Assembly: GCA_023416275.1 (NCBI GenBank)
Contig: JAEZIB010000053.1
Coordinates: forward strand, 1 to 63,207
Length of the DNA: 63,207 nucleotides
Reading direction: 5' to 3'
From: Bacillota bacterium
GTDB taxonomy: Bacteria > Bacillota > Clostridia > Acetivibrionales > DSM-1351
Position numbers and translations under genes: made by a program. The notes beneath the pieces were generated by a model, which saw only the letters and a list, made by a program, of their open reading frames with translations, made no database searches and was not told where the DNA came from. Position 1 is the stretch's first letter, and each line of letters begins with the position of its first letter. Shown in pieces: positions 18,966-27,229 of the stretch.

Positions 18966-19737
18966 GTTTGTCCCCGATGTAGATAACTTCAGATATGATT
19001 TTGAAAATAATAACCTTATAAGAGAAGATATGCGCCTGATACTTAACCCCGACGATGCATGTGCAGTAGCCTTTGCACTAAAGGTTAAGGAGAAGCTGGC
19101 TGGTACAGTTATTGAAGTGGTAACTATGGCACCGAGGAAAATAGTCCCTCACATGGAGGATTTACTGAGGCTTGGTGTGGATAGAGGAGTAATATTATCA
19201 GATACAGCTTTTGCTGGGAGTGACACCTACGTTACCAGCAAGGTGCTTTCTAGGTACTTGCTGGGGCAGCATTACGATTGTATCATTACCGGCACCCATG
19301 CAATTGACGGGGACACGGCTCACGTCCCTGCTCAATTAGGTGAATGGCTTGGCTTAAATCAAATGTCAGGTATTACTATGGTTGATATAGAAAAATTCAA
19401 CGAAAAGTTTGCATTTGTTAATGTTGATAATGACCAGACAACTGTTACTTATGAGGTGTCGTTACCAGCAATTCTCAGCTTGACAAGGGATAGTGGCTAT
19501 AAGCTTCCCTATGTTCGGAAAGGTGAGATAAACAGAGATGTAAAATCATCAATATTTATACTTGGAAGAGATGATTTAGGCTTAAATGAAGAACAAATCG
19601 GATTTAAAGGGTCATTAACACAGGTTGTTGAAACTTACGTTAAGCAGTATGAAAAACGAGACAGGACATTGGTCAAAGCTGATGATGAAGGCGTTGAGAC
19701 AGTGTTCCGCTATTTAAAGGAAAAGGGATTTATCTAA
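18943..19737 (+). CDS. etfB: Electron transfer flavoprotein beta subunit (YgcR-like)
   Basis: A 264-aa EtfB. The N-terminus MKLICLVKFVPDV and LNPDDACAVAFAL are typical, and the nucleotide-binding stretch GTHAIDGDTAHVPAQ corresponds to the family's AIDGDTAQV motif. In bifurcating ETFs this subunit binds NAD(H) plus FAD; in classical ones it binds AMP. It pairs with the next gene and should carry electrons from the FAD oxidoreductase. It overlaps the MFS gene at its start and is followed after 1 bp by etfA. FixC/FixX-type ETF:quinone genes, present in the E. coli ygc cluster, are absent, so the acceptor is probably soluble (NAD+/ferredoxin), which is inference. Confidence 0.88.
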   Translation: MKLICLVKFVPDVDNFRYDFENNNLIREDMRLILNPDDACAVAFALKVKEKLAGTVIEVVTMAPRKIVPHMEDLLRLGVDRGVILSDTAFAGSDTYVTSKVLSRYLLGQHYDCIITGTHAIDGDTAHVPAQLGEWLGLNQMSGITMVDIEKFNEKFAFVNVDNDQTTVTYEVSLPAILSLTRDSGYKLPYVRKGEINRDVKSSIFILGRDDLGLNEEQIGFKGSLTQVVETYVKQYEKRDRTLVKADDEGVETVFRYLKEKGFI

Positions 19738-19738
19738 A

Positions 19739-20695
19739 ATGAAAAAATGTCTTATTTTTCTGGATTCTGATCAGATTCAAAACAGTATAGAGCTTTTGGA
19801 GGTTGCGCGCCAGATGTATCCACATGAGCATTGGGAATCGTATGGTGTGGCCATCAATTATTCTCCTCTGGAAGCTCATGGTTTTTTTGATTTTATTATT
19901 CAGGTAAATGACCAGAATATTAAACAATACAACGTAAAAGAAATAACAGATGCCATATATGCTATTCATAAACAATATAATTTTGATGTTATTTTAATTC
20001 CAGCAACCTGGTGTGGAAGAATTCTTGCACCTCGATTGGCCATTAGACTTCAAACAGGTTTGACAGCAGATGTTACTGAAATACGTCATAAGGAAGATGC
20101 CATTGAAATGGTTCGGCCTGTATTCAGCAGCAGAATGATGGCTGGCATTGTTAACAAAAGCCATGGACCTATAATGATGAGTGTACGCCAAAATGTGTTC
20201 AAATACACTGAAAGAAAAGATAAGCAAACTCAGCTTGTAGAATTTGAATATTTATCCGAGGGAAAAGCTGGTATAAGGCAAGTAAGTGTTTATGAAAAGA
20301 GCCAATCGTATGATATAAGAGAAAGTAGCATATTGGTTTCAGGCGGTGGAGGTGTAGAAAAAGGGTTTTACCGTCTAGAGGCTTTGGCCGAAGTATTGAA
20401 GGGACATGTGGCTGCTAGTAGGAGAATTGTTGACAAAGGACTTGCTCCTCGTAGTATTCAGGTTGGACAATCCGGTAAAACTGTGAGTCCCAAGCTATAT
20501 ATAGCACTTGGCATTTATGGAGCTATTCAGCATGTAGAAGGACTAAAAAATGTGGATTGTATTATCTCGGTTAATACCAATATTAACGCACCCATTTGCA
20601 GCCTTTCTGATATTGTTGTTGAGGGTGATGCATTGCTTTTTGTTGAGCTTCTAACTGAAAGAATTCGGATTTATATCGATGCGTTATCAGAATGA
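19739..20695 (+). CDS. etfA: Electron transfer flavoprotein alpha subunit (YgcQ-like)
   Basis: A 318-aa EtfA. The C-terminal FAD-binding domain is clear: VSGGGGVEKGF (usually SGGRGV), AASRRIVDKGLAP, QVGQSGKTVSPKLYIALG and GAIQH. The usual INxDxxAPIF stretch is changed to VNTNINAPICSLSD, and the end ELLTERIRIYIDAL is unlike housekeeping EtfA, so it belongs to a divergent branch such as YgcQ. No N-terminal ferredoxin domain is present, in contrast to the EtfA of caffeyl-CoA reductase. It forms a heterodimer with the upstream EtfB. Confidence 0.87.
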   Translation: MKKCLIFLDSDQIQNSIELLEVARQMYPHEHWESYGVAINYSPLEAHGFFDFIIQVNDQNIKQYNVKEITDAIYAIHKQYNFDVILIPATWCGRILAPRLAIRLQTGLTADVTEIRHKEDAIEMVRPVFSSRMMAGIVNKSHGPIMMSVRQNVFKYTERKDKQTQLVEFEYLSEGKAGIRQVSVYEKSQSYDIRESSILVSGGGGVEKGFYRLEALAEVLKGHVAASRRIVDKGLAPRSIQVGQSGKTVSPKLYIALGIYGAIQHVEGLKNVDCIISVNTNINAPICSLSDIVVEGDALLFVELLTERIRIYIDALSE

Positions 20696-20730
20696 GTGAA
20701 AAATAATTAATAAAAATGGAGGCAAATACT

Positions 20731-21510
20731 ATGAACATATCAGATTTTAACATGGATTTCTTTTCTTTGAAGGGCAAAAATGCAATTGTAACCGGTGGAA
20801 ATGGAGGACTTGGTCAGGCTTTCACCACTGCGTTAGCAAAGGCAGGCGCAAACGTACTTGTTCCAAGTCTTGCAGATGATGATGGAACTACTCGTGCTCT
20901 GGTTGAGGCTTGCGGTGTAGAATATAAATTTATGGTGGCTGATATTACAGCAGACGGTGAGTGCAAGAGAATTGTAGATGAATGTGTTAATACCTGGGGA
21001 AGCATTGATATACTTATTAATTGTGCTGGAATAAGTATAAATGTTCAGGATGTTACCAAGTATACAAGAAAAGAATGGGATAAAATGATTTCCATTAATC
21101 TGACAGCAGCCTTTGAAATGATTCATGAAAGTTGCAAATATATGATTAAACAAGAGAGCGGGAAGATTATTAATATAGCATCTCTTTATTCCTTTTTGGG
21201 AGGACAATGGTCCCCAGCTTATGCATCAACAAAGCATGGTATCGTAGGCTTAACTAAAGCAATGTGTGATGAGTTGGCTCAATGGAACATACAGGTTAAT
21301 GCTATAGCTCCTGGATATTATGCAACACCAATGACAGAAATGACCAGAAAGAACGAAAAACGTAACGCTGAAATTCTGGCTCACATTCCTGCAAATCGTT
21401 GGGGATTTACTGCTGACCTTATGGGTGCTACTATTTTCCTTGCTAGCCGTGCATCTGATTATGTAAACGGAACTACATTGACAGTAGATGGTGGTTATTT
21501 AATGAGATAG
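20731..21510 (+). CDS. Short-chain dehydrogenase/reductase, YgcW/KduD-like
   Basis: A 259-aa classical SDR. The start at 20731 is 8 nt after GGAGG; ATG 20716 overlaps that site. The Rossmann motif TGGNGGLG, NCAGIS, catalytic Ser in IASLYS and the YASTK Tyr/Lys pair are all present, and the end is GTTLTVDGGYLMR. Such enzymes oxidise or reduce keto-sugar acids (2-deoxygluconate 3-dehydrogenase, gluconate 5-dehydrogenase, KduD) with NAD(P). In the cluster it could make or reduce a keto intermediate before or after phosphorylation by the kinase. The Asp that would favour NAD over NADP is not obvious. Substrate unknown. Confidence 0.88.
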   Translation: MNISDFNMDFFSLKGKNAIVTGGNGGLGQAFTTALAKAGANVLVPSLADDDGTTRALVEACGVEYKFMVADITADGECKRIVDECVNTWGSIDILINCAGISINVQDVTKYTRKEWDKMISINLTAAFEMIHESCKYMIKQESGKIINIASLYSFLGGQWSPAYASTKHGIVGLTKAMCDELAQWNIQVNAIAPGYYATPMTEMTRKNEKRNAEILAHIPANRWGFTADLMGATIFLASRASDYVNGTTLTVDGGYLMR

Positions 21511-21562
21511 TTACAGTAAGAATAAAGAAGGTATATGATTAAATGAAATAATAAAATCCGAC

Positions 21563-21640
21563 AAGGGAGGTACCGAGCCCATTTTTATTGCTTGCAGAAG
21601 GTTTTTGTGCAAGATACCTAGCATGGGCTTGGGCATACTT
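21563..21640 (+). promoter_or_regulatory. Hairpin lying between a Shine-Dalgarno and the kinase start codon
   Basis: A strong AAGGGAGG (21563-21570) is 70 nt from the ATG at 21641, too far for normal initiation. Between them CCGAGCCCAT (21573-21582) pairs with ATGGGCTTGG (21623-21632), enclosing a second stem CTTGCA/TGCAAG (21591-21596, 21608-21613). When folded, only 2+8 unpaired nt separate site and start. The alternative pairing AGGTA/TACCT is incompatible with the outer stem, allowing a switch. Confidence 0.65.
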
Positions 21641-23080
21641 ATGGAAAATAAATTTATTATTGCAATAGATGGTGGCACACAAAGTACAAAGGTTGCGTTG
21701 TTTGATGCTGTTGGAACAGAAATTTGTTCACATACAGTCAAGCTTAAGCCTATGAACCTGTACGGTGACAGCAGAGCAGAACACCCAGGAGATGAGTTGT
21801 GGGATAGCTTGAAGGAAGCATGCCAGCAAGCTCTGAAGAAATTTACTGGTGACAGGAAGGATATCATTGGTGTTGGATTGGGCTCCATCAGATGTTGTCG
21901 TGCGCTGGTTAAGGAAGACGGTAGTTTAGCATCACCTGTTCAAAGCTGGATGGATTTAAGGTTGTCAAAACCCTATGAACATGAAGATGATAATGTCAGA
22001 TATGTTACCACTACTACTGGTTATCTGACCTATAGAATGACAGGTCAAGCAAAGGATACAAGAGCTAATTATGTAGGTCCATGGCCTATTGATCCTGAAA
22101 CCCTGAACTGGTATGAGGATGAAGGGAAATTCGGCACTTATACTACACCAAGAGAAATGCTGTTTGAGCTTGTGGATCCAGCCAGTATTCTTGGGTATGT
22201 TACAGGTGAAGCTGCTGCAGCTACAGGTATTCCTGCGGGAACACCAGTTGTTGCTACAGCTAATGACAAGGCAGTTGAAGGACTTGGTGCAGGTCTGGTA
22301 AATGATGGAACAGTACTGGTATCACTTGGAACATATATTACTTCAATGATGGTTGGAGAAGAGAATAGGGCAGATACTCTCAATTATTGGACAAATCCTG
22401 GTGCAACACCCGGTGAATTTCTTTATGAAAGTAATGGAATTCGCAGGGGCATGGCGACAGTAACATGGATTAAGGATTTACTTGGAAGTGATATTGTGAC
22501 AGCGGCAGCAGAGCGAGGCATGTCACCAGAAGCTTATCTTGAGATGCTTGCAGCCGATGTACCTGCTGGATGTGATGGATTGTATACCGTCCTTCATTGG
22601 CTGGCGAGACCAACTCATTTACATGAAAGAGGAATAATGATAGGTTTTAATGGAAATCATAAAGGACCACATATGTTCCGATCTGTTTTGGAAGGTATAG
22701 CAATGACAATGAAAAACCATACACAGGCAATGTGTGATGAAAAGAGCGTTTCGTTGACAAGCATTATTGTCAGTGGCGGAGGCTCAAATGGTGACTTGTT
22801 TATGCAAATATTTGCTGATGTTTACGGAGTTCCTGCTTACAGAAATGTTATTAATGGTTCTGCCAGTATGGGTGCTGCTATCTGTACTGCTCTGGCTTTA
22901 GGCGTTTACAAGAGTAGACAGGATGCCATAGTGAATATGGTAAAACGTAGGGATACATTTTATCCAATTAAAGAAAATGTTGCAATATATAAAGAAATTA
23001 ATGAGAAGGTCTATAGCAAAATTTCAGAAGACACAGACCAACTCCTCAGAACATCACACGATATATTGCACAGCAAATAA
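21641..23080 (+). CDS. FGGY-family carbohydrate kinase, YgcE-like
   Basis: A 479-aa sugar kinase. The N-terminal phosphate-loop strand IAIDGGTQSTKVALFD is typical of FGGY kinases, and the ATPase core continues with TPVVATANDKAVEGLGAG and IIVSGGGSNGDLFMQIFADV. It should phosphorylate a ketose, polyol or sugar acid with ATP; the product may be the signal read by the RpiR regulator. The start is set at 21641 because homologous kinases begin this close to the first strand and no site favours the earlier ATG 21623 or TTG 21605. The long hairpin between ribosome binding site and start is unusual. Compared with xylulokinase the mid-region (GYLTYRMTGQAKDTRANYVG) is distinctive. Substrate not assignable. 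Confidence 0.87.
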   Translation: MENKFIIAIDGGTQSTKVALFDAVGTEICSHTVKLKPMNLYGDSRAEHPGDELWDSLKEACQQALKKFTGDRKDIIGVGLGSIRCCRALVKEDGSLASPVQSWMDLRLSKPYEHEDDNVRYVTTTTGYLTYRMTGQAKDTRANYVGPWPIDPETLNWYEDEGKFGTYTTPREMLFELVDPASILGYVTGEAAAATGIPAGTPVVATANDKAVEGLGAGLVNDGTVLVSLGTYITSMMVGEENRADTLNYWTNPGATPGEFLYESNGIRRGMATVTWIKDLLGSDIVTAAAERGMSPEAYLEMLAADVPAGCDGLYTVLHWLARPTHLHERGIMIGFNGNHKGPHMFRSVLEGIAMTMKNHTQAMCDEKSVSLTSIIVSGGGSNGDLFMQIFADVYGVPAYRNVINGSASMGAAICTALALGVYKSRQDAIVNMVKRRDTFYPIKENVAIYKEINEKVYSKISEDTDQLLRTSHDILHSK

Positions 23081-23084
23081 AAAA

Positions 23085-23192
23085 CTAAAACTTCGCACAT
23101 AAAATCTATTGGTGCGGTAGAATTATCAATGGTTTGTTGATTGACTTTTCATTTGATAATGCTACCACACCTGATATTACTAGGCTTAAAGT
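23085..23192. repeat. Foldback intergenic repeat, copy D
   Basis: Same subfamily as 5147-5285: CTTCGCACATAAAATC, TATTGGTGCGGTAG, AATTATCAATGGTTTG, then an inverted arm (ATTTGATAATGCTACCACAC, CTGATATTACTAGGCTTA). Arms 23111-23130 and 23151-23171 pair over about 18 positions, so the RNA would form a strong hairpin right after the kinase gene. Confidence 0.75.
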
Positions 23193-23281
23193 AGTATATT
23201 TATACGCGGAGTAAGTAATATATTACTGCATAAAGAGAAAAATTTGCTGCGGACAAACAAAATGCGGTCACAAAATTAATA

Positions 23282-23396
23282 GGGACTGTTGCAAAACATC
23301 AATTTCGGGAGCGAGCCATAGATATATACTGCACGGGAGTACTATTTAAGCAGCTTACTGTTGATATATATAATTTTTTGTTTTGCAACAGCCCCC
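23282..23396. mobile_element. 115-bp MITE-like element with IS-type ends
   Basis: Left end GGGACTGTTGCAAAAC (23282-23297) and right end GTTTTGCAACAGCCCC are inverted copies (15 of 16 positions). The CTGTTGCAAAA end is common to several insertion-sequence families. The interior (83 bp) has no coding capacity. No target duplication is obvious. Confidence 0.75.
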
Positions 23397-23420
23397 ACCG
23401 TTGTTTTACTAAAATTTTGT

Positions 23421-23664
23421 GCCCAACAAGCTGGGCGTGGAGGTTTGTACGAAACATGGTGTGTTTGTAATGGACCTGTAAAAAAATAGGAGACCACAAG
23501 TAGCTTTTTTGGATTTGAGTAATCAAGCAATGACAATACACTTGCAGAAAACTCGGCGTGGAGGTTAGCTTGAAAGAACTTGGAAGGTATAAGTGAAAAA
23601 TCTTGCGTACCGCCACGTTGCTTTCATTATATTTTGTACAGAAAACTAGGACGTGGAGGTTTTT
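23421..23664 (+). promoter_or_regulatory. Structured leader with three copies of the BCCT start region
   Basis: CGTGGAGGTT occurs at about 23436, 23557 and 23652, each followed 4-5 nt later by NYGAAA (ACGAAA, TTGAAA, ATGAAA); only the last begins the BCCT gene. Copies 2 and 3 share AGAAAACTNGG before the site. Copy 1 follows a GCCCA/TGGGC hairpin. Copy 2 can pair with ACCGCCACG (23609-23617) over 8 of 9 positions, and TTG 23570 after it opens an 8-codon reading frame ending TGA. Confidence 0.55.
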
Positions 23665-25251
23665 ATGAAAAAAATAAGACCTATTGCTTTCTGGCCGCCT
23701 GTTATACTTTTTATAACGGCATGCTTATATAACTTTATTGACCAAGAACATTTTGTAAAAATTATTAATTATGCAAATGAAAAGCTTATGGGTAATTTCT
23801 CCTGGGCCTTTTCCCTTGGGGTTTTAATAATGTTGGGTGTCATTGTTTTTATAATGTTTTCAAAGTTTGGAAATGTTAGAATAGGCGGACGTGATGCAGC
23901 ACCAATGCTGGATGATGTAAGATATTTTTCCATTACTTTAACCAGCATAATTGCTATTGGAATTTTGTTCTGGGGGACATCAGAGCCACTATATCATTTG
24001 AACGCCCCTCCCGAGTCTCTTCATATATCACCGGGAAGCCCGGAAGCTGCTGTTTTTGCCATGTCAACATTGTTTGTTCACTGGGGGTTTTTGCCTCTTG
24101 CTATTTATGCAGTACCTACTATAATGTTTGCATTTGCCTTTTATAATATGAAAAAGCCGTATACACTTGCATCCACATTAACTCCTGTTTTTGGGAATAA
24201 AATACTTGGGAAATGGGCACAAGGAATTGATGCTGTTTGCATGTATGCACTTATTGCAGGAATGTCGGCATCTCTAGGAACAGGGGTACTATCAATTGCA
24301 GGGGGGCTTAAATATTTAACAGGAATTCAGACTGGAGCCTTATTATGGGCGATGGTTGATATTGCAATTGTTGTAACCTTTGTTCTATCATCAATTACAG
24401 GTATTTTTAAAGGAATAAAAAGATTATCAGAGATTAATTTTGTAATATTTTTGATTCTTGTTGTATTTGTATTTATATTTGGACCTACCTTTTTTATGCT
24501 CAATTTAGGTGTTGAAGCTTTTGCAAATCATCTTCAGACATTTTTCACTAAAGCTTGCTTTACTGGCGCTGCAGCAAATGATCCCTGGGCAGGCTGGTGG
24601 ACAATTTTTTACTGGTGCAACTGGTTAGCGTGGGCACCGATATCTGGAATGTTTCTTGGAAGAATCTCTTATGGACAAACAGTCAGAAAAGCACTTATTG
24701 TTACATTTATTTTACCTGCTCTGTTCGATATAGTATGGATGACAATTTTTGGTGGTGCTGCTATTAAAATGGAACTTACTAATGGCAACTTGATGAAAGC
24801 TATTGGAGATGGCCCTGAATTTGGGGTTTATGCATTTTTTAATCAATATCCAATAGCATATATAATAATCCCTGTGTTTATTGGATGTATGTTCCTATCA
24901 TATGTAACGGGTTCCGATGCATATACTACAACACTTGGAGGAATGAGTACAACAGGCATATCACAACAGGATCCCGAACCATCCATTAAAATTAAGATAT
25001 TCTGGGGTGCAATAATTGGAGTTGTTACATGGGTTATGATTTCATCAGCGGGAGTAAATGGAATAAAAATGCTTTCAAACCTTGGAGGTGGTCCAGCACT
25101 CCTGCTGGAGATAATGATATGTGTTTCACTAATAAAGGTAGCACTCAATCCCAAAAAGTACGATACGTTCAAGCAAGACTACACTGAGGATGGTATTCCA
25201 ATTAAATCTGTTACAAAGAAAGCTGTTATGACTAATAAAGTAGAAAAATAA
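23665..25251 (+). CDS. BCCT-family transporter (betaine/carnitine/choline type)
   Basis: A 528-aa transporter with 12 helices and short tails, lacking the long C-terminal osmosensing extension of BetP-type carriers. The start at 23665 follows GGAGGT by 4 nt. The BCCT core is clear: GRDAAPMLDDVRYFS, SEPLYHLNAPPES, FVHWGFLPLAIYAVPT and WTIFYWCNWLAWAPISGMF. In BetP and CaiT the last motif reads WAWW; here it is WCNW, changing a residue of the aromatic cage for the quaternary amine. It therefore may carry something other than betaine. It follows the kinase on the same strand, 584 bp downstream beyond two repeats, so it may have its own promoter; membership of the ygc-like pathway is inference. 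Confidence 0.9.
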   Translation: MKKIRPIAFWPPVILFITACLYNFIDQEHFVKIINYANEKLMGNFSWAFSLGVLIMLGVIVFIMFSKFGNVRIGGRDAAPMLDDVRYFSITLTSIIAIGILFWGTSEPLYHLNAPPESLHISPGSPEAAVFAMSTLFVHWGFLPLAIYAVPTIMFAFAFYNMKKPYTLASTLTPVFGNKILGKWAQGIDAVCMYALIAGMSASLGTGVLSIAGGLKYLTGIQTGALLWAMVDIAIVVTFVLSSITGIFKGIKRLSEINFVIFLILVVFVFIFGPTFFMLNLGVEAFANHLQTFFTKACFTGAAANDPWAGWWTIFYWCNWLAWAPISGMFLGRISYGQTVRKALIVTFILPALFDIVWMTIFGGAAIKMELTNGNLMKAIGDGPEFGVYAFFNQYPIAYIIIPVFIGCMFLSYVTGSDAYTTTLGGMSTTGISQQDPEPSIKIKIFWGAIIGVVTWVMISSAGVNGIKMLSNLGGGPALLLEIMICVSLIKVALNPKKYDTFKQDYTEDGIPIKSVTKKAVMTNKVEK

Positions 25252-25280
25252 AATATATTTGATTAAATGATATACAATAG

Positions 25281-25323
25281 AAAAGTATCGCAACTACTTA
25301 AAAAAGTATTTTGCGATACTTTT
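25281..25323. terminator. Bidirectional terminator between BCCT and ABC-F genes
   Basis: AAAAGTATCGCAA pairs with TTGCGATACTTTT; the tail is T-rich on both strands. It separates two convergent genes. A degenerate piece of the CTCAAC element family (GAAATAATTGCATGAATTAG, near 25335) follows. Confidence 0.8.
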
Positions 25324-25406
25324 AGTTGGATTGGAAATAATTGCATGAATTAGTTGTGTGAGAAAGTTGATTTCAATATTTTAACAAGGAGGCGGCACCA
25401 AGTAAA

Positions 25407-27164
25407 TTAAGGTGTTACTCTGTTTGAAAGTAACTTAATCAGCTCTTCAAGCTCTTCTGACAAAACTTTTGCAAGAGCAAAATTAGTAGCTTTTAAAGCT
25501 AGTTCTATTTTTGTTTCAATTGCTTTTTTATTTTGCTCAAGTTCTAGATAGTCTCTATCAAAATGACTCGCGTAAATCATTTTTTTGAATTTTTGCATTT
25601 TCATTTTTCTAATGGTCTTATCTTCAATGATTAAAACATAATCCATACAATTGACTATAGTATAGAAATCATGAGAAATCATAATAACCGCGCCTTTATA
25701 GTTTTTTATGGCTTTCTCCAGTGCTAATTGTGAATAAGTATCTAAATGGCTTGTTGGTTCATCAAGAAGCAACATGTTTGCTTTAGTAGCAGCAACTTTT
25801 GCCAATTGAAGTATGTTTTTTTCGCCACCAGATAAATTGCCTATCTTTTGCTCAAAGACTTCTCCGTCAAAACCATAGTTTGAAATATATGATTTAATCT
25901 CTTCGTAAGTTTTAAACCCAGCATCGAAGAACTCTTCATATATTGTATTAGAATCGTTCAGTCCTTCGCCTTGAAGCTGAGATAAATAAGCTACTTTAAT
26001 GTCTTTATTTATCTCAATAGAAGCATGATTATTTCTAAAGATTTCTCGGAGTAAAGTCGTTTTCCCAGTACCATTTGAACCGATAAGGGCTACTTTGTCA
26101 GTAGATTTAATTTCAAAACTAACATTTTCTAGAAGAATATCATCAAAGACAACACTATAATCACTGACTTTTAAAGCGATGATTTCTTCAATTTCATTAT
26201 CTGCAACGAAATTGATATCCGGTTGTTTAATATCTACAAATGGTGAAATAATTCTACGCGCTTCTAATCTTTCTTGTAGTTTAACTCTAGCATTTAGAGA
26301 TTTACCTCTAGCAGCTTCAGCATTGTTAGTTGCGATAAATCTTAGTCTATCTATTAATATCTCATTTCTCTCAATTTCTTCGGTATCAGCAACAGCTAAT
26401 TCTTGTAACTCTATTTTGCGCCTGAGTAATGAAAAATTATAATCAATATAACTTCCATTAAACTCCTGTAGAGACATGTTTTCAAGGTGTATAATTTTAT
26501 TAAAACAGTGATTCAATAGATATCTGTTGTGTGTAATGATTAGCATTATACCTTTGTGTGAATTAATTAGATTTTTAAGAGCATTAAGGTTTTCAAAGTC
26601 TAAAAACACATCAGGTTCATCCATAATTATTAAGTCTGGACTAGTTAGCATTTCCTTAATTACTTGAAGAAGTTTGAATTCTCCACCACTAAGTTCAGAT
26701 ATCATTAGATCTTTATGCTTTATTAGGTTAGCTAGATTTAGTTTCTTATCAATGTTGCTTTCGAAATCATTCCCATCTATTGCATCAAATGCATCTAAAG
26801 CTTGTTGGTACTTTTCCATTAAAGAATCAATATCCGAAGATGTCTCCATTTCAGTACAAATAGATGTTATTTCGTTTTGTAGCTTAATAAATTCTTCCCC
26901 TATATATTCGAAAACTGTAATTTCTTTTGTTTTGTCTAATTGAGAGAACTGACTTACATACCCGATTCTACAATTTGGGTTTATCTCTATTTTTCCATCG
27001 AACGTATATTTTTCTGGATCCAAAATTATATCTATCAGTGAACTTTTTCCACTGCCACTTGTTCCTATAAAAGCACAATGTTGACCATCTTCTAGTGTAA
27101 AGGAAATCTTATTGAATAGATCTTTTTGCGGAAACGAGTAGGATAGGTTTTCAACTTTTATCAT
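25407..27164 (-). CDS. ABC-F family ATPase, possible ribosomal protection protein
   Basis: A 585-aa soluble protein with two ABC domains and no membrane segments. Walker A motifs GTSGSGKSS (near 34-42) and GSNGTGKTT, signatures LSGGEFKLLQ and LSGGEKNILQ, and Walker B MDEPDVFLDF and LDEPTSHLD are visible; the first D-loop is atypical. The inter-domain linker (about 225-300, charged helices) and C-terminal helical tail (LELEQNKKAIETKIELAL) are ABC-F features. Such proteins bind the ribosomal E site and either dislodge antibiotics (lincosamide, streptogramin A, pleuromutilin) or tune translation. A resistance role is plausible but not proven. A palindrome lies in its promoter. Confidence 0.88.
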   Translation of the reverse strand: MIKVENLSYSFPQKDLFNKISFTLEDGQHCAFIGTSGSGKSSLIDIILDPEKYTFDGKIEINPNCRIGYVSQFSQLDKTKEITVFEYIGEEFIKLQNEITSICTEMETSSDIDSLMEKYQQALDAFDAIDGNDFESNIDKKLNLANLIKHKDLMISELSGGEFKLLQVIKEMLTSPDLIIMDEPDVFLDFENLNALKNLINSHKGIMLIITHNRYLLNHCFNKIIHLENMSLQEFNGSYIDYNFSLLRRKIELQELAVADTEEIERNEILIDRLRFIATNNAEAARGKSLNARVKLQERLEARRIISPFVDIKQPDINFVADNEIEEIIALKVSDYSVVFDDILLENVSFEIKSTDKVALIGSNGTGKTTLLREIFRNNHASIEINKDIKVAYLSQLQGEGLNDSNTIYEEFFDAGFKTYEEIKSYISNYGFDGEVFEQKIGNLSGGEKNILQLAKVAATKANMLLLDEPTSHLDTYSQLALEKAIKNYKGAVIMISHDFYTIVNCMDYVLIIEDKTIRKMKMQKFKKMIYASHFDRDYLELEQNKKAIETKIELALKATNFALAKVLSEELEELIKLLSNRVTP

Positions 27165-27202
27165 ATATATCTCCCATATGCGTGCTTACACGCAGTCAAA
27201 TA

Positions 27203-27229
27203 ATTATACAAACACTAGTGTTTTTGCAA
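27203..27229 (-). promoter_or_regulatory. Promoter with 14-bp palindrome for the ABC-F gene
   Basis: On the minus strand TATAAT (27208-27203) follows, after 1 nt, the perfect palindrome AAACACTAGTGTTT (27210-27223); a weak TTGCAA lies just upstream. An operator between -35 and -10 suggests repression by a regulator not encoded next to it. Confidence 0.6.

Noticed and set aside
23557..23617. T-box antiterminator in the BCCT leader
   Set aside because: The ACCGCC stretch is suggestive but the T-box core order (GGGTGGNACCGCG) is not present.
15133..25251. Simple gluconate or xylulose catabolic operon
   Set aside because: The FAD oxidase with EtfAB and BCCT genes is not part of those pathways, and the kinase mid-region does not match xylulokinase.
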